The translations under genes were made by a program, and so were the position numbers. The notes below the pieces were generated by a model, which was given only the letters and a program-made list of their open reading frames with translations, had not been told where the DNA came from and searched no databases. A DNA stretch of 58,746 nt from Flavobacteriales bacterium (GTDB lineage Bacteria; Bacteroidota; Bacteroidia; Flavobacteriales_F; PHOS-HE28): contig JACJZG010000019.1 of the NCBI GenBank assembly GCA_020635715.1, positions 1 to 58,746 on the forward strand, given 5' to 3'. Shown one piece after another: positions 45,562 through 54,491 of the stretch (within the stretch, counting starts at the first letter, position 1; each line of letters begins with the position of its first letter).

Positions 45562-48500
45562 CTAACTGCGCTCTTCGATGATCGCCTCCACCTTCGCTGC
45601 TTCCATCTCCTGTTCCTTTCCGGCTATATCCTGTTCTATCGCGGCCCGGTAGTTCAGCTGAACAAGATCAACACACCGGTCACGCAACTCACGGAGGAAG
45701 GTAAGGTGATCAACAGGGGTGCTATCGTTACGGATACTTACGCGGCTGATACGGGACTCCAAAGCGGTCCGACGGAAGATCAGAATGTCAGGTTGCTGGG
45801 CGATGAAATGCAAGAGGTGTTCCAGTCGCCGGGGCATGGGCAAGGCATGTACGATACCCAGTAGAACCTCGCACGCGCGTTGCGATCCATGATCACGCAT
45901 AAGGCGTTCGCGCAACCAGGCATCCTGTGCCTCGACCACCGCAACAGGTAGGTCCTCGTCATGGACCGGTTGAAATAGGAAGAACAGGTAGTTGTCGCAA
46001 CCAAGAATGATCTTGGGGGCCTTACGGGCTACCTCATATGCGGCATCCAATGCCTCCAGCACCTCAGGCCGCTGCCAGATGGGCCAGGCCGAAAAGCGTT
46101 CCGGCTCCGGCGTGAAGTGCAGGTTGCCGTAGCGCCATGCGACCCAGCGTGCGAGGAAGGAGGGGTCCTGCTCCTGGAGACCCAAGAAAATGGTGCCCGA
46201 TCCACCCGGGGATAGATGCTCCACCACGACCCAATAGTAAGCGCGCTGCAAGAGTTGCTCTTCCCCTCGGAAAAGGAGCAGGATATCCTCAAATGCACTG
46301 CGCTTCACGTCGAATAGCTGGCTGATGACGTGGAACCTGCCTCCTCGTTGGTCCAGTTTCTGAACGAAGATCCGGACCAGGTTCACCAAGAGGTTCGGAC
46401 ACTGCGACCTGTAGTGAAGGACCAAACCGAGAACCAGGTAGCGCCCATCTCTTGCGGCTTGCACCAATCGCTCTTCGAATGCAGTCGGGTGTTGCAAGTG
46501 GCTACCGGAGGCGGCCATGACCTTATAGAAGCAGGACCACCAACTCCACGGGTCGTTGAGACCGCCCTTCGCAATGAGGGCCTCCAGACGCACCGAGCCG
46601 ATCTTCTTCAACAGAACCGGAACCAGTTCCTCCGGGTCCAACCGCAGCGGATCACCCATGGCTGCTTGGCGCTCCACCAATTGAACGAGGTCATCAGCTT
46701 GTGTCAGCGCCCCCACCAGCACGCATGCGATCGCCTTGCTGGGCCCGAGTGGATCCAGGGCCATGGGGTCTTCGGGGATGAAGCGCTCCGCAAGGATGCG
46801 CATCCGTTCCAGCTCAACTGGAGAACTACCCTCACCGATGCACATCATCCGATGCCTCCAGGCATCAAATGGCTCGTCGTTATCCTCCTCCCGGTCTGCC
46901 AAGCTGCGGTCGTAGCGCAAGAGTTGCATCAAGGTGAAGGAGGGATTCGTGAACTGCTCCGTGAGGGTCCCATCGTACGTGAGCCCGTGCAGTTGCCAGT
47001 GCTGGACAAGTTCACGAACCAGCTTACAATGATCGTTGTTCCGTGGGTCCAACGACTCCTTCACGAAAGTCCCGATCAACGCCGCGTCGAAGGAGAGCAA
47101 GGTCTTGTCCCCGCGCGGATCGAAGGCGGCGAGGTGATCGCGGATGGCCTGGATGACCCGCACACGTTCATTCTCTATCGCGTAAAGGGCAAAGAGATGC
47201 CCCCAGACCAAGGTGCGGAGCGCTCTCATACCCTCCCCGAGCTGTGGCACATGGATGCGGGAGCTGACTTCGTTGCGCTTCCGGGTCGGGGCTATCCTCC
47301 AGCTCTGGGCTGCGAGGTAGTTCCTTGCCAGACCGTAGAATAGACCCCTGGCCCCCAAGCACCCCTTGTTGGACTTCCGAATGATCTGTTCTGCCGCGTC
47401 AAACTGGTCCCTGTAGCCGCGGATCTCGCCCATTTCGTGGAGGTCGAACGATGAAACCAAGGCTTTCACCACCTGGCCACCTCGTGAGGGACGGCGATCC
47501 AGGAAGGCCAGCATCAGATCAACGACCATGGTGCGGACCGCTTTCGGGTCACCAACACCAAACCCGCGTAGTATCACGAGTGGATCATCCATCGAGTGCA
47601 CGTTCCTCTCATCATCAAACGTGAAGCCGGTACCCTCCTCCTCGGGCGGCAACGATCGGATGAGGTCTTTCACGAACAACAAGGTGCGCGTGGCATCCAC
47701 TTCATGAAAAACCTCGTGCAATTCCACCAGTACGTCCTGGGCACCTGCTCCTTCGAAATGGTGGAGCGCTTCGTTGACCGCCTGCTTCAAAACGGTGAGA
47801 TCAGCCTCGGTGTTGAAAACGGACATGACCCCATTGATGGCAGCCACGACCTGCTCGCGATAACCTACGAAGAAGGCTATCAAAAGCTTGCCCAAGTCCA
47901 ATTGGTGGTTATCAAATAGGACACGATGGACCAGGAACGTACCGAAGGTCTCATCAGCGATCAAGCCGGGACCTTCAACGCCGAGCAGGTCTATCAGCTC
48001 CAAGCGATCGAGCTCAATTGCATGTGCCCAGAACTGTTCCTTGGACATTCCCAGGATGGGAAGCAAGGCAGGCAGGACACGCGGCTGGTAGGGCGCGCCT
48101 TCGATGTGCCGGAAGAAAGCGAAGAAGAAGAGCACCTTCAACCTATCACCATCCGCCGAAGCGCCGATCCGACCCATATGCTCTTTGTAGTAGAGCCTGA
48201 AGGCTTGTTCCACCTTTCGGAAGCCGCTGTAGTCCCCCACCTCGCGGATCACGCTGGCCACCATGGCTGCGATCCGCGGGTTGCCCTTTGCCATGAATAG
48301 GATACGGTCCACGAAGTGGTCGCGCTGTAACCCGTACTGCTTGTCCAGGAAGATCCGGAGTTGATCATCGGTAAACGGTACCAAGGACAGGACCGGTGAC
48401 GTGGTGGGCAAGGCCAAGGCCGCAAGTACCGGTAGCAGAGCGATCTTCCGCACGGTGAATACGATCCGTATCTGTCTGTCGCTCCGGACCTGTGCCAACA

Positions 48501-49326
48501 ACTCCTGCATGCGGTGCAACTCACCCATGCGTTGAGCGTCATCCAATAGCACCAGGTAGTTCCCTGGTGCGGAACACCGCTTCAATAGCTCATCCACGAA
48601 AGGCGTTCCCTCGTTCCGCACGTAGTGCGTGCGAAGCGTAGGGTCGGCTTGTTGCAGGCGGTCCATCACCTCCAACGCTGTTCTCGTCTTACCCACTCCG
48701 GCGTTGCCGGTGATCAGCAGGATACCTTCACGGCCGATGGTTCGGATGGCCTGGTCCACCTCCGCTTCGCGGAAACGGAAAACGGTGGTTTGGTCGCCAA
48801 CGACGCCAACACGCGCCGCCCGTTTGATAAAAGCCTCCCTGGAGAGCACCTGGGTACTGAGCTTGAGGTCGAGGTATTCCTCAGCGATGTCATCGCCCTT
48901 CTCGAGCACGATCCTTTTGATGCGGTCGAGGTCAACGAGCGCCAATGTGGTACGGAGCTTCTTCGCTCTGGCATGCAGCGAAGCGATGAGCTCTGGCGTC
49001 AAGCGTTCACTGAACGCCAGTGCGACTTCACGAATGGCCGTTCTGGGAATGTCCTTTGGTCGCTTCGTGAAGCAGTCCTCAAGGTCCTGGGTCAGTTTAT
49101 TGGCCAGGTTATTCTCCTGTGCGGTACACTGGAGGAAGGTGTAAGTGCCATCAGAATGTCGAGAAAGAGCGTCGGGCACACCCTTGCGGCTCCGGAGCTT
49201 GCCCGAAACGGTGTTCACGTGGAACATCGGATAGCCGTCGCGTTGCAGCACCGAAACGGCGAAGCGGGCGAACCCCTCAGGGTCCAGTCGTAGGATCGCT
49301 TGTTCGATCTCCAGGTCCCGCGTCAT
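45562..49326 (-). CDS. Nuclease-like/STAND NTPase protein, candidate anti-phage sensor-effector
   Basis: This 1254-aa cytosolic protein has three parts. Residues 1-160 look like a restriction-endonuclease-like fold ('GYPMFHVNTVSGKLRSRKGVPDALSRHSDGTYTFLQCTA', with D52 and a QC in place of the usual E/Q-x-K). Residues about 180-500 are a STAND-type P-loop NTPase with Walker A GNAGVGKT (207-214), Walker B YLVLLDDAQ (257-265), a sensor-like IRIVFTVRK and a winged-helix region. Residues about 500-1254 are long helical repeats without low complexity, suited to ligand sensing. This effector-NTPase-sensor plan is that of Avs and related STAND defence proteins. It stands alone on the minus strand between an IS1 element and the yegP-like gene. 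No close named family is claimed. Confidence 0.72.
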   Translation of the reverse strand: MTRDLEIEQAILRLDPEGFARFAVSVLQRDGYPMFHVNTVSGKLRSRKGVPDALSRHSDGTYTFLQCTAQENNLANKLTQDLEDCFTKRPKDIPRTAIREVALAFSERLTPELIASLHARAKKLRTTLALVDLDRIKRIVLEKGDDIAEEYLDLKLSTQVLSREAFIKRAARVGVVGDQTTVFRFREAEVDQAIRTIGREGILLITGNAGVGKTRTALEVMDRLQQADPTLRTHYVRNEGTPFVDELLKRCSAPGNYLVLLDDAQRMGELHRMQELLAQVRSDRQIRIVFTVRKIALLPVLAALALPTTSPVLSLVPFTDDQLRIFLDKQYGLQRDHFVDRILFMAKGNPRIAAMVASVIREVGDYSGFRKVEQAFRLYYKEHMGRIGASADGDRLKVLFFFAFFRHIEGAPYQPRVLPALLPILGMSKEQFWAHAIELDRLELIDLLGVEGPGLIADETFGTFLVHRVLFDNHQLDLGKLLIAFFVGYREQVVAAINGVMSVFNTEADLTVLKQAVNEALHHFEGAGAQDVLVELHEVFHEVDATRTLLFVKDLIRSLPPEEEGTGFTFDDERNVHSMDDPLVILRGFGVGDPKAVRTMVVDLMLAFLDRRPSRGGQVVKALVSSFDLHEMGEIRGYRDQFDAAEQIIRKSNKGCLGARGLFYGLARNYLAAQSWRIAPTRKRNEVSSRIHVPQLGEGMRALRTLVWGHLFALYAIENERVRVIQAIRDHLAAFDPRGDKTLLSFDAALIGTFVKESLDPRNNDHCKLVRELVQHWQLHGLTYDGTLTEQFTNPSFTLMQLLRYDRSLADREEDNDEPFDAWRHRMMCIGEGSSPVELERMRILAERFIPEDPMALDPLGPSKAIACVLVGALTQADDLVQLVERQAAMGDPLRLDPEELVPVLLKKIGSVRLEALIAKGGLNDPWSWWSCFYKVMAASGSHLQHPTAFEERLVQAARDGRYLVLGLVLHYRSQCPNLLVNLVRIFVQKLDQRGGRFHVISQLFDVKRSAFEDILLLFRGEEQLLQRAYYWVVVEHLSPGGSGTIFLGLQEQDPSFLARWVAWRYGNLHFTPEPERFSAWPIWQRPEVLEALDAAYEVARKAPKIILGCDNYLFFLFQPVHDEDLPVAVVEAQDAWLRERLMRDHGSQRACEVLLGIVHALPMPRRLEHLLHFIAQQPDILIFRRTALESRISRVSIRNDSTPVDHLTFLRELRDRCVDLVQLNYRAAIEQDIAGKEQEMEAAKVEAIIEERS

Positions 49327-49350
49327 GTCTTCGCCTCGCTCCGTCCTTGC

Positions 49351-49674
49351 TCACACCTCGACCTCGGAGGCGTCCGGAGCGTTCTTCTTCACGCTCTCGA
49401 TGCCATTGTCCCGCCCGGCAGCACTGGTGTAAACCTCGCTGTGGCCGATGGGCTCACCGTTGCCCGCCTTGAGCACGAAGGTGTAGCCTGCAGCGCTCTG
49501 CTTGCGCTCGTAGCGCTCATCCTTCGGCGCATTGGTGCGGACACTCGCAATACCGTTGTCTCTGGAGGCTGCGGTGGTATACCCTTCGCTGGCGAGGATG
49601 ACCTCTCCATTGCCAGCCTTGAGGCGGAACCGGTATTGGCCGCCATTGTCTTTGAACTTCTCGAACTTTCCCAT
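49351..49674 (-). CDS. YegP family protein (two DUF1508 repeats)
   Basis: This 107-aa protein is built of two tandem copies of the about 50-residue DUF1508 unit. The first copy is 'GKFEKFKDNGGQYRFRLKAGNGEVILASEGYTTAASRDNGIASVRTNA' and the second begins 'YTFVLKAGNGEPIGHSEVYTSAAGRDNGIESVKKNA'. The function of the family is not known. It lies 24 bp upstream of the STAND gene on the same strand and may be co-transcribed with it. A -7-like box TACCTTTA (49703-49710) lies 28 nt upstream of the ATG. Confidence 0.92.
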   Translation of the reverse strand: MGKFEKFKDNGGQYRFRLKAGNGEVILASEGYTTAASRDNGIASVRTNAPKDERYERKQSAAGYTFVLKAGNGEPIGHSEVYTSAAGRDNGIESVKKNAPDASEVEV

Positions 49675-49702
49675 GGTATGTGATGTAGGTTGATAGGTTG
49701 CA

Positions 49703-49710
49703 TAAAGGTA
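49703..49710 (-). promoter_or_regulatory. Predicted -7 box for yegP-like gene and perhaps the STAND gene
   Basis: TACCTTTA on the minus strand matches TAnnTTTG at 7 of 8 positions, 28 nt before the ATG at 49674. No TTG was seen at the expected -33 position. Confidence 0.35.
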
Positions 49711-49878
49711 GTTGGAAGGCGGGTTCTGGACTTAAGCACTTGGTGTGGGAATCGGCGATCCGGATTTCGACGGGTCGAAGAAGGCGCACTGTGCGTTTCA
49801 ATGTTCTTTTGGAGTGTGCTGGAAACCATATACATTCACATGCGCTGAAAACATGGATACCACTTACCGCGAACGGCC

Positions 49879-50391
49879 ATGACTGAATTCCTAAAGACAC
49901 TGGAGGAGCATTGGGTCGGGGTGATGGTGCTGCTGGCCATGCTTTTGTTCATCATGATCGTGTTCAATTGGCTGTCGCGCATCTTCAATTGGGGCAGGTA
50001 TGGCAAGACGCTGGACCACGCATTGCGTTCGGGTGCCCAACGCGACCTTGGGAACGCTTGGACGGACTTTCTGGTGAAGATCATCACCGAGTTCCGTCAC
50101 TTACTGGCCCTGGTCATCGTCCTGATATTCGCATCTGCGCTTGTTTATGCGATGTACGCGGCCGAGGGTAACATGGATGATCTTGCGACCGCATTGCAAG
50201 TGGTGACGGCCACCTTGGGCGGGCTGGTGGGGTCCATCATCGGTTACTACTTCGGTGAATCGAAGGCGAGCGCACTGGTGAATACCTTAGGCAACGTGGG
50301 AGCGCAAACGGGACCAGCACCCCAACCCACGTCCGCCCCCAGACCAGCACCTGCGCCGCCGGTCAATCCCGAAGCGCCGGGCAGGACTTAA
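49879..50391 (+). CDS. Three-helix membrane protein paired with pYEATS
   Basis: A 170-aa protein with membrane helices at about 13-33 (GVMVLLAMLLFIMIVFNWLS), 72-93 (LLALVIVLIFASALVYAMYA) and 104-122 (VVTATLGGLVGSIIGYYFG). A Pro/Ala-rich disordered tail follows (about 135-170). The loop between helices 1 and 2 is charged and probably cytosolic. I do not recognise the family. It lies 12 bp before the pYEATS gene in what looks like a two-gene operon. In conflict systems small multi-helix proteins of this kind often act as membrane effectors, but that role is inference. Confidence 0.62.
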   Translation: MTEFLKTLEEHWVGVMVLLAMLLFIMIVFNWLSRIFNWGRYGKTLDHALRSGAQRDLGNAWTDFLVKIITEFRHLLALVIVLIFASALVYAMYAAEGNMDDLATALQVVTATLGGLVGSIIGYYFGESKASALVNTLGNVGAQTGPAPQPTSAPRPAPAPPVNPEAPGRT

Positions 50392-50403
50392 CTTCGTGGC
50401 GTT

Positions 50404-50802
50404 ATGATGAACCAGTCCTCTTCCTCCCTGATCGGCCGCGCCTACCAACTGGCGCTGGAGGACAGTTTGGTGGATCCCGATCGACCCGATGAAGACGTAC
50501 GTGTCCAGGAGCTGGCCGACGGACGGCATGAGTACAGGGTATTCCTATACCTGACAGGCCGGCACCTGTATCTGGTGGATAGTGTGGTGTACGGTCTGCA
50601 TCCGGACATGAACCCGAATACGGCCCGAGTGGTGCGTGACCCGGATAATCCAAATTGTAAACTGGTACTCTGGCTCTGGGGCACGTTCGCGATCACTGCA
50701 CGCGTGATCCTTCGAACTGGAGAGACCTTGGAGTTGGAACATTATCTCAGCTTCGGTAATCAGGTACGCGAGTTACCGGCGGATCGGTTCCGGATGGCGT
50801 GA
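50404..50802 (+). CDS. Prokaryotic YEATS (pYEATS) domain protein
   Basis: A 132-aa protein that is little more than one YEATS-like immunoglobulin fold. It has 'YRVFLYLTG' (45-52), 'LVDSVVYGLHPDMNP' (57-71, the YEATS hallmark V-x-Y-x-LHP), 'LWLWGTFAITARVILRTGE' (89-107) and 'LEHYLSF' (111-117). Eukaryotic YEATS domains read acylated lysines; prokaryotic ones have been noted by comparative genomics in predicted conflict systems, with no general biochemical role that I know of. It follows the three-helix gene by 12 bp. Met1 or Met2 may be the start. Confidence 0.72.
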   Translation: MMNQSSSSLIGRAYQLALEDSLVDPDRPDEDVRVQELADGRHEYRVFLYLTGRHLYLVDSVVYGLHPDMNPNTARVVRDPDNPNCKLVLWLWGTFAITARVILRTGETLELEHYLSFGNQVRELPADRFRMA

Positions 50803-50860
50803 AGCCAATACCCGCCACGGGTCGGACCGCGGCGTTCGAATTCGCTCCGAGTAAATCGCT

Positions 50861-50898
50861 GAGGTCGACGGTATCAGGTACGACCTTAGGTCGACCTC
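50861..50898. terminator. Hairpin between convergent pYEATS and five-gene operons
   Basis: Arms GAGGTCGAC (50861-50869) and GTCGACCTC (50890-50898) enclose a smaller dyad AGGT/ACCT (50876-50879/50883-50886). The position between converging genes suggests bidirectional termination, although there is no U-tract. Confidence 0.4.
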
Positions 50899-50902
50899 GT
50901 GA

Positions 50903-51232
50903 TCACAGCGCCAAGTCAAGGGCAGCTTTCACGGCATCCTTCAAGACCTTGATCGCGGCATTCGCAGCGTTCTGTGCCACAACTTTCTTGATGACGATGA
51001 TGGCATGCAACTGCGACTCAAGTAAACGCTCTTCATCCTTAAGTCGTTGAAGGAACTCATCTTCGTCGAGGACCCCCTCAAGTCGAAGCTCGACAAGTAG
51101 CGTCCAACGGGATTGATTCCTTTGGATGAAGTCTGCGAGTATAGGCTTGACATCATTCCAATCGGACCCTACCGAACCACTGACCGCTTCGGCAATGCCG
51201 GCGACCACTTCGTTAATGTCGAAATTGATCAT
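50903..51232 (-). CDS. Small helical protein, last gene of a five-gene operon
   Basis: A 109-aa protein predicted almost wholly helical: MINFDINEVVAGIAEAVSGS, then 'ILADFIQRNQSRWTLLVELRLEGVLDEDEFLQRLKDEERLLESQLHAI'. The C-terminal Ala/Val/Lys amphipathic helix 'VVAQNAANAAIKVLKDAVKAAL' could lie on a membrane or form a coiled coil. No signal peptide and no family recognised. It starts 13 bp after the lipoprotein gene. Confidence 0.6.
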   Translation of the reverse strand: MINFDINEVVAGIAEAVSGSVGSDWNDVKPILADFIQRNQSRWTLLVELRLEGVLDEDEFLQRLKDEERLLESQLHAIIVIKKVVAQNAANAAIKVLKDAVKAALDLAL

Positions 51233-51245
51233 GGTAAGGAATCTA

Positions 51246-51716
51246 TCAGTCCTTCAGACTGGATTTGACCTTTTCAGCAACATACAGTACATGTAAATGA
51301 TCCACCATGGTCTTGCGGTTGAGCGCGATCACCGGCTTCTTCAGGGTGGATGCTTCGCGATGTTGCCTTGCATAGTCCATCCATTGCGCCAGACAGCTCT
51401 CCGCGATCCTCGTCGTCTCCTCGTTGTGCTGACGAACCCTGTTCTGGTCCAATACGGAGCGAAGAAGGACTTCGATATCGATGTAACCCAGCTTATATGG
51501 GGTGTACGGCACCAGCTCTTCGTCAGCAGCAGCCATCGTAAGGTAGAACCGATCGACCTGCCTAGACGCTTCCTCGGTCTGCTCCAATAGATGGAGGTCG
51601 AACTGTGCGACAAGATGAACACGGCACGCCAATGCGGACGTGCAGATGAGCAGGGTCACGAGAAGCCTGGCAGGAAAGGCCCTGTACATCGGATGGGGTG
51701 GAGATGAAGTTTTCAC
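51246..51716 (-). CDS. Hypothetical exported protein, possible lipoprotein
   Basis: A 156-aa protein with a signal sequence (AFPARLLVTLLICTSALAC) ending in a loose lipobox, then a helical mature part ('FDLHLLEQTEEASRQVDRFYLTMAAADEE...'). The family is unknown. A second Met at residue 10 (MYRAFPAR) gives a more normal signal peptide and may be the true start. It lies 54 bp after the M19-like gene and 13 bp before the small helical gene. Being the only clearly exported product of the operon, it may place part of the system in the envelope. Confidence 0.6.
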   Translation of the reverse strand: MKTSSPPHPMYRAFPARLLVTLLICTSALACRVHLVAQFDLHLLEQTEEASRQVDRFYLTMAAADEELVPYTPYKLGYIDIEVLLRSVLDQNRVRQHNEETTRIAESCLAQWMDYARQHREASTLKKPVIALNRKTMVDHLHVLYVAEKVKSSLKD

Positions 51717-51770
51717 AATAGAACGATCAAATGGTGGAGGAGAGAGCTCGTGCGGAGGGGCGCAACATGA

Positions 51771-53369
51771 TCAGGTTTGATGCGGGTAATGCAACCGTAC
51801 GAATCGTTCGGCGTTGCCGTAGCATAGGGCATCAACAGCGGCAGTGACTTTAGGCAGTGTATCGAGGTGGTCGATGACGGGAGAGCGACCTGGTCCATTG
51901 AATTCCTTCCAGATGGTGGAGATGAGGTCAGCTCGAAGCTCGCCATATTCCAGAAGGGTCTGGTACTCGTTGATGGGGTCGATCCAGCCACCGAAGTCGG
52001 AACCGAGACTGATCATTAACCAGGCATTGAGCTTATCGATCGCGGATACGGAGGGGTCGAGATAGACCACTTCGAGCACCGCACGGACCGTGTCCCAAAG
52101 CGCTGTGATGCTGTTTCTCCCGCCGGGAACCTTCTGGCTAGAAGGGACACCTAATATCCGTTGGTCGAGCGAAAGCCCGAAGAGTCCTCCAGTGCGGAAA
52201 ATGATGCTCACATCCTCCTTGCACATGTTGATGTTCCAGCTACTAAAGCGACCACTCGGATCGAAGGAATCATCCTTCTCCTTCGGTTCGTTCACAATAT
52301 GCTGGTCAAGGGTGTCCAAGCCGCTGAAGCCACAATGACTCGCGATCACAGGAATGGTATCGCCTTTCGCCATGCATGGTCGGACGATCTGGGCATAGTA
52401 CTGTTTCCTTGATCGGGCACTCATATGCTTGACATCGATGAGCATACGGTAACCTGCGGATGGGTCGCGACCATTGTCTGCATCGATGGCCAGGATCCGG
52501 CGGATCATGCGCCAACCGTTGGATGTGAAGGGGCCGTTCATCCGGTCGCCTTGATACATGACATGATCGGCCACGGAGGGAAAGCTGTGTGCATGGCCGC
52601 AGAGGCCATTGTCGAAATGATGGGCGAAAGTGACGAAGAAGACCGGATGGGCCCATTCGCTGCGGATGTGATCAACGCGCGCCAAGCAGGTGTCGATCGC
52701 AGCTCTGTCGGCGCCGAATGCGTGCGCCCCTTCAATCGTGAGCACCATGGTAAGCACCTCCTGCTGAAGGCATTGTACAAGTTCAGCCCTGTTCTTTGGA
52801 ATACGATAGGTGCCGGTAGCCTCCAGTTCGTCCGGGAATCGTTCGCGGCGCTTACGCTCGCTCTCAACTATGTTGCGCCAGAAGAAGGGTGTGAAAATGC
52901 TATTGCGCGTCTCTTGACCATCTCGAGACCGTACAAAGGCATACTCATCATTCAAGAACTCCCAGTAGTCGTATGCAGCGCTCTGGATGTGATCGATCAT
53001 GGCATCAGGTACGTGCTGAACGAGCATGTGCATGATGTCACGAATGGGCAGCCCTTTGCTGGTGAGCACCTGAGTGAATAGCTTGAGTAAGCGATTCTCC
53101 CCACTGATGCCCTTGAGGGAGCTGTTGAAGAAGCCGCGCTCGATGGGGTAAAGACCATTGAAGGAGAGGCGAAGTCGGCCATTCCAGGCCTTGACCAGGT
53201 CCGCCTGGCTGTATGCACTGCCCATCCGGCCTCTCCTCAGGGCCCGACGGTTATCGGAGACCACGGTCCAAGGGTGATACTCTCCCTTGCGCACATGCTT
53301 GTGGCGGTTCGGGAAGAGCCACAAGAAGCCGGTGCCGTCGTTGTGCAGATGGAGATCGGCGAAGCGCAT
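51771..53369 (-). CDS. M19-like (membrane dipeptidase family) metallohydrolase
   Basis: This 532-aa protein begins MRFADLHLHNDG and carries metal-ligand motifs in the order of peptidase M19/amidohydrolases: DLHLHND (residues 5-11), TIEGAHAFG with Glu213, DVKHMS (about 312-317), IASHCGFSG (about 342-350) and SLGSDFGGWI (about 455). M19 enzymes hydrolyse dipeptides and related amides with two zinc ions. It is longer than typical M19 (about 350-400 aa) and has an insertion rich in Arg/Tyr between residues 60 and 200, and there is no signal peptide. It starts 2 bp after the DUF900-like gene stop. The substrate is unknown. Confidence 0.72.
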   Translation of the reverse strand: MRFADLHLHNDGTGFLWLFPNRHKHVRKGEYHPWTVVSDNRRALRRGRMGSAYSQADLVKAWNGRLRLSFNGLYPIERGFFNSSLKGISGENRLLKLFTQVLTSKGLPIRDIMHMLVQHVPDAMIDHIQSAAYDYWEFLNDEYAFVRSRDGQETRNSIFTPFFWRNIVESERKRRERFPDELEATGTYRIPKNRAELVQCLQQEVLTMVLTIEGAHAFGADRAAIDTCLARVDHIRSEWAHPVFFVTFAHHFDNGLCGHAHSFPSVADHVMYQGDRMNGPFTSNGWRMIRRILAIDADNGRDPSAGYRMLIDVKHMSARSRKQYYAQIVRPCMAKGDTIPVIASHCGFSGLDTLDQHIVNEPKEKDDSFDPSGRFSSWNINMCKEDVSIIFRTGGLFGLSLDQRILGVPSSQKVPGGRNSITALWDTVRAVLEVVYLDPSVSAIDKLNAWLMISLGSDFGGWIDPINEYQTLLEYGELRADLISTIWKEFNGPGRSPVIDHLDTLPKVTAAVDALCYGNAERFVRLHYPHQT

Positions 53370-53371
53370 GC

Positions 53372-54466
53372 TCAGTAATTAAAAACGGTCACTTTACCAT
53401 TGAGAACGGCAATGACATCTTCCACCACACTCGGGCTCTTGATGTAGTACCAATGGTTGACCAACTTTTCGGAGCTGAACAAGTTCTTAAGGCCGCGCTC
53501 ATCCTGGTCTCCCAAGTATGAGACGTCGGCCTGATACACGTCGTCGGGTAGCGGGATAGTACGGCGGGCTCCCCATCGCCCGAGGCGATTGAATGCGTTC
53601 TTGGTCTTCTCGCTAACCCCGAGGGCCATATCGTTATTGTGGTAGTATATGTGTATACGTTCGCCCAACGACATCAATTGGTGCATGGGTTTCTGTGGCT
53701 CCATGCAATCGTCATCCACATCAGCGGCCATGAGGAGGATCTCCCCGAACATGTTGTTCGGCTTCACATTCTCCCGAAGGAGCTCTGTCATCATAGCCTC
53801 GGCGACACGGTTGCCCATGCTGTGACACATCAGGTGGAGCTTATGGTCGCATAAGGGCTTCTCGTTCCGCACCAGATCACGAAACTGCTGCCTCAGTTTC
53901 AGGAGAGCGCGGGCCAAGGCATACCCGCTCTTAACGGCATCACGGGCATCGTCGCGGTAACTTAGCAGGTTCTTCCTAGCCGGCCAGGTGAAGAGCACGA
54001 TGTTCTTGATCGGGCTGCCCTCACGGATGTAGCGATAGTGAAGGTGGCAAAGGGTCTCCACAGCCTCACTAAGGTCGTTGTTGTACCCATGGATGAAGAC
54101 GAGCACGTCCCCGGCGTGGTCACCTTCATGGTCCTTCAGACCCTCGTCATGCAGCGCTTCGAACACACGCTGCGAGCCGAAATTGAAGCGCTCGGCCCGG
54201 CGTTCGTATTCGACGGGCTTCTCGAAGTCCCTTCTGTGCAGGTCCGGATACAGGTTCATGGTCACTTCGTCCAGGTCCAGCTTCCTGTTATCCTTTGCCA
54301 CTCGCTCCGCAACTGCCTGGCTGAAGCGGACAGTACCGTATCTGAGGTTATCCTGAGCCTCCTCCGCCCCGTCCGTGCGCAGATACTCCTTGGCGTTGAC
54401 CTTGATCGAACCCTTCGTGGGGGTTGTACTCACTTCACGATTAGTAATGATATAGTGCGTTGCCAT
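53372..54466 (-). CDS. DUF900-type alpha/beta hydrolase
   Basis: This 364-aa protein begins MATHYIITNREV. The hydrolase core has the oxyanion region 'VLVFIHGYNNDLSEAV' (about 121-136), 'NIVLFTWPA' (about 155-163), the nucleophile elbow 'CHSMGN' with Ser216, the acidic residue in 'LLMAADVDDD' (about 246-252) and a late His in 'LVNHWYY' (about 344). The DUF900 pattern (HGYNxxxxxA, WPSxG-like, GHSMGN) is clear. Physiological substrates are unknown. The in-frame Met at 54547 is rejected in favour of 54466, which sits 25 bp after the NlpC-like gene. No signal peptide, so it is probably cytosolic. Confidence 0.8.
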   Translation of the reverse strand: MATHYIITNREVSTTPTKGSIKVNAKEYLRTDGAEEAQDNLRYGTVRFSQAVAERVAKDNRKLDLDEVTMNLYPDLHRRDFEKPVEYERRAERFNFGSQRVFEALHDEGLKDHEGDHAGDVLVFIHGYNNDLSEAVETLCHLHYRYIREGSPIKNIVLFTWPARKNLLSYRDDARDAVKSGYALARALLKLRQQFRDLVRNEKPLCDHKLHLMCHSMGNRVAEAMMTELLRENVKPNNMFGEILLMAADVDDDCMEPQKPMHQLMSLGERIHIYYHNNDMALGVSEKTKNAFNRLGRWGARRTIPLPDDVYQADVSYLGDQDERGLKNLFSSEKLVNHWYYIKSPSVVEDVIAVLNGKVTVFNY

Positions 54467-54491
54467 TTGGAGTTGATCGTTCGGTGTTAGG

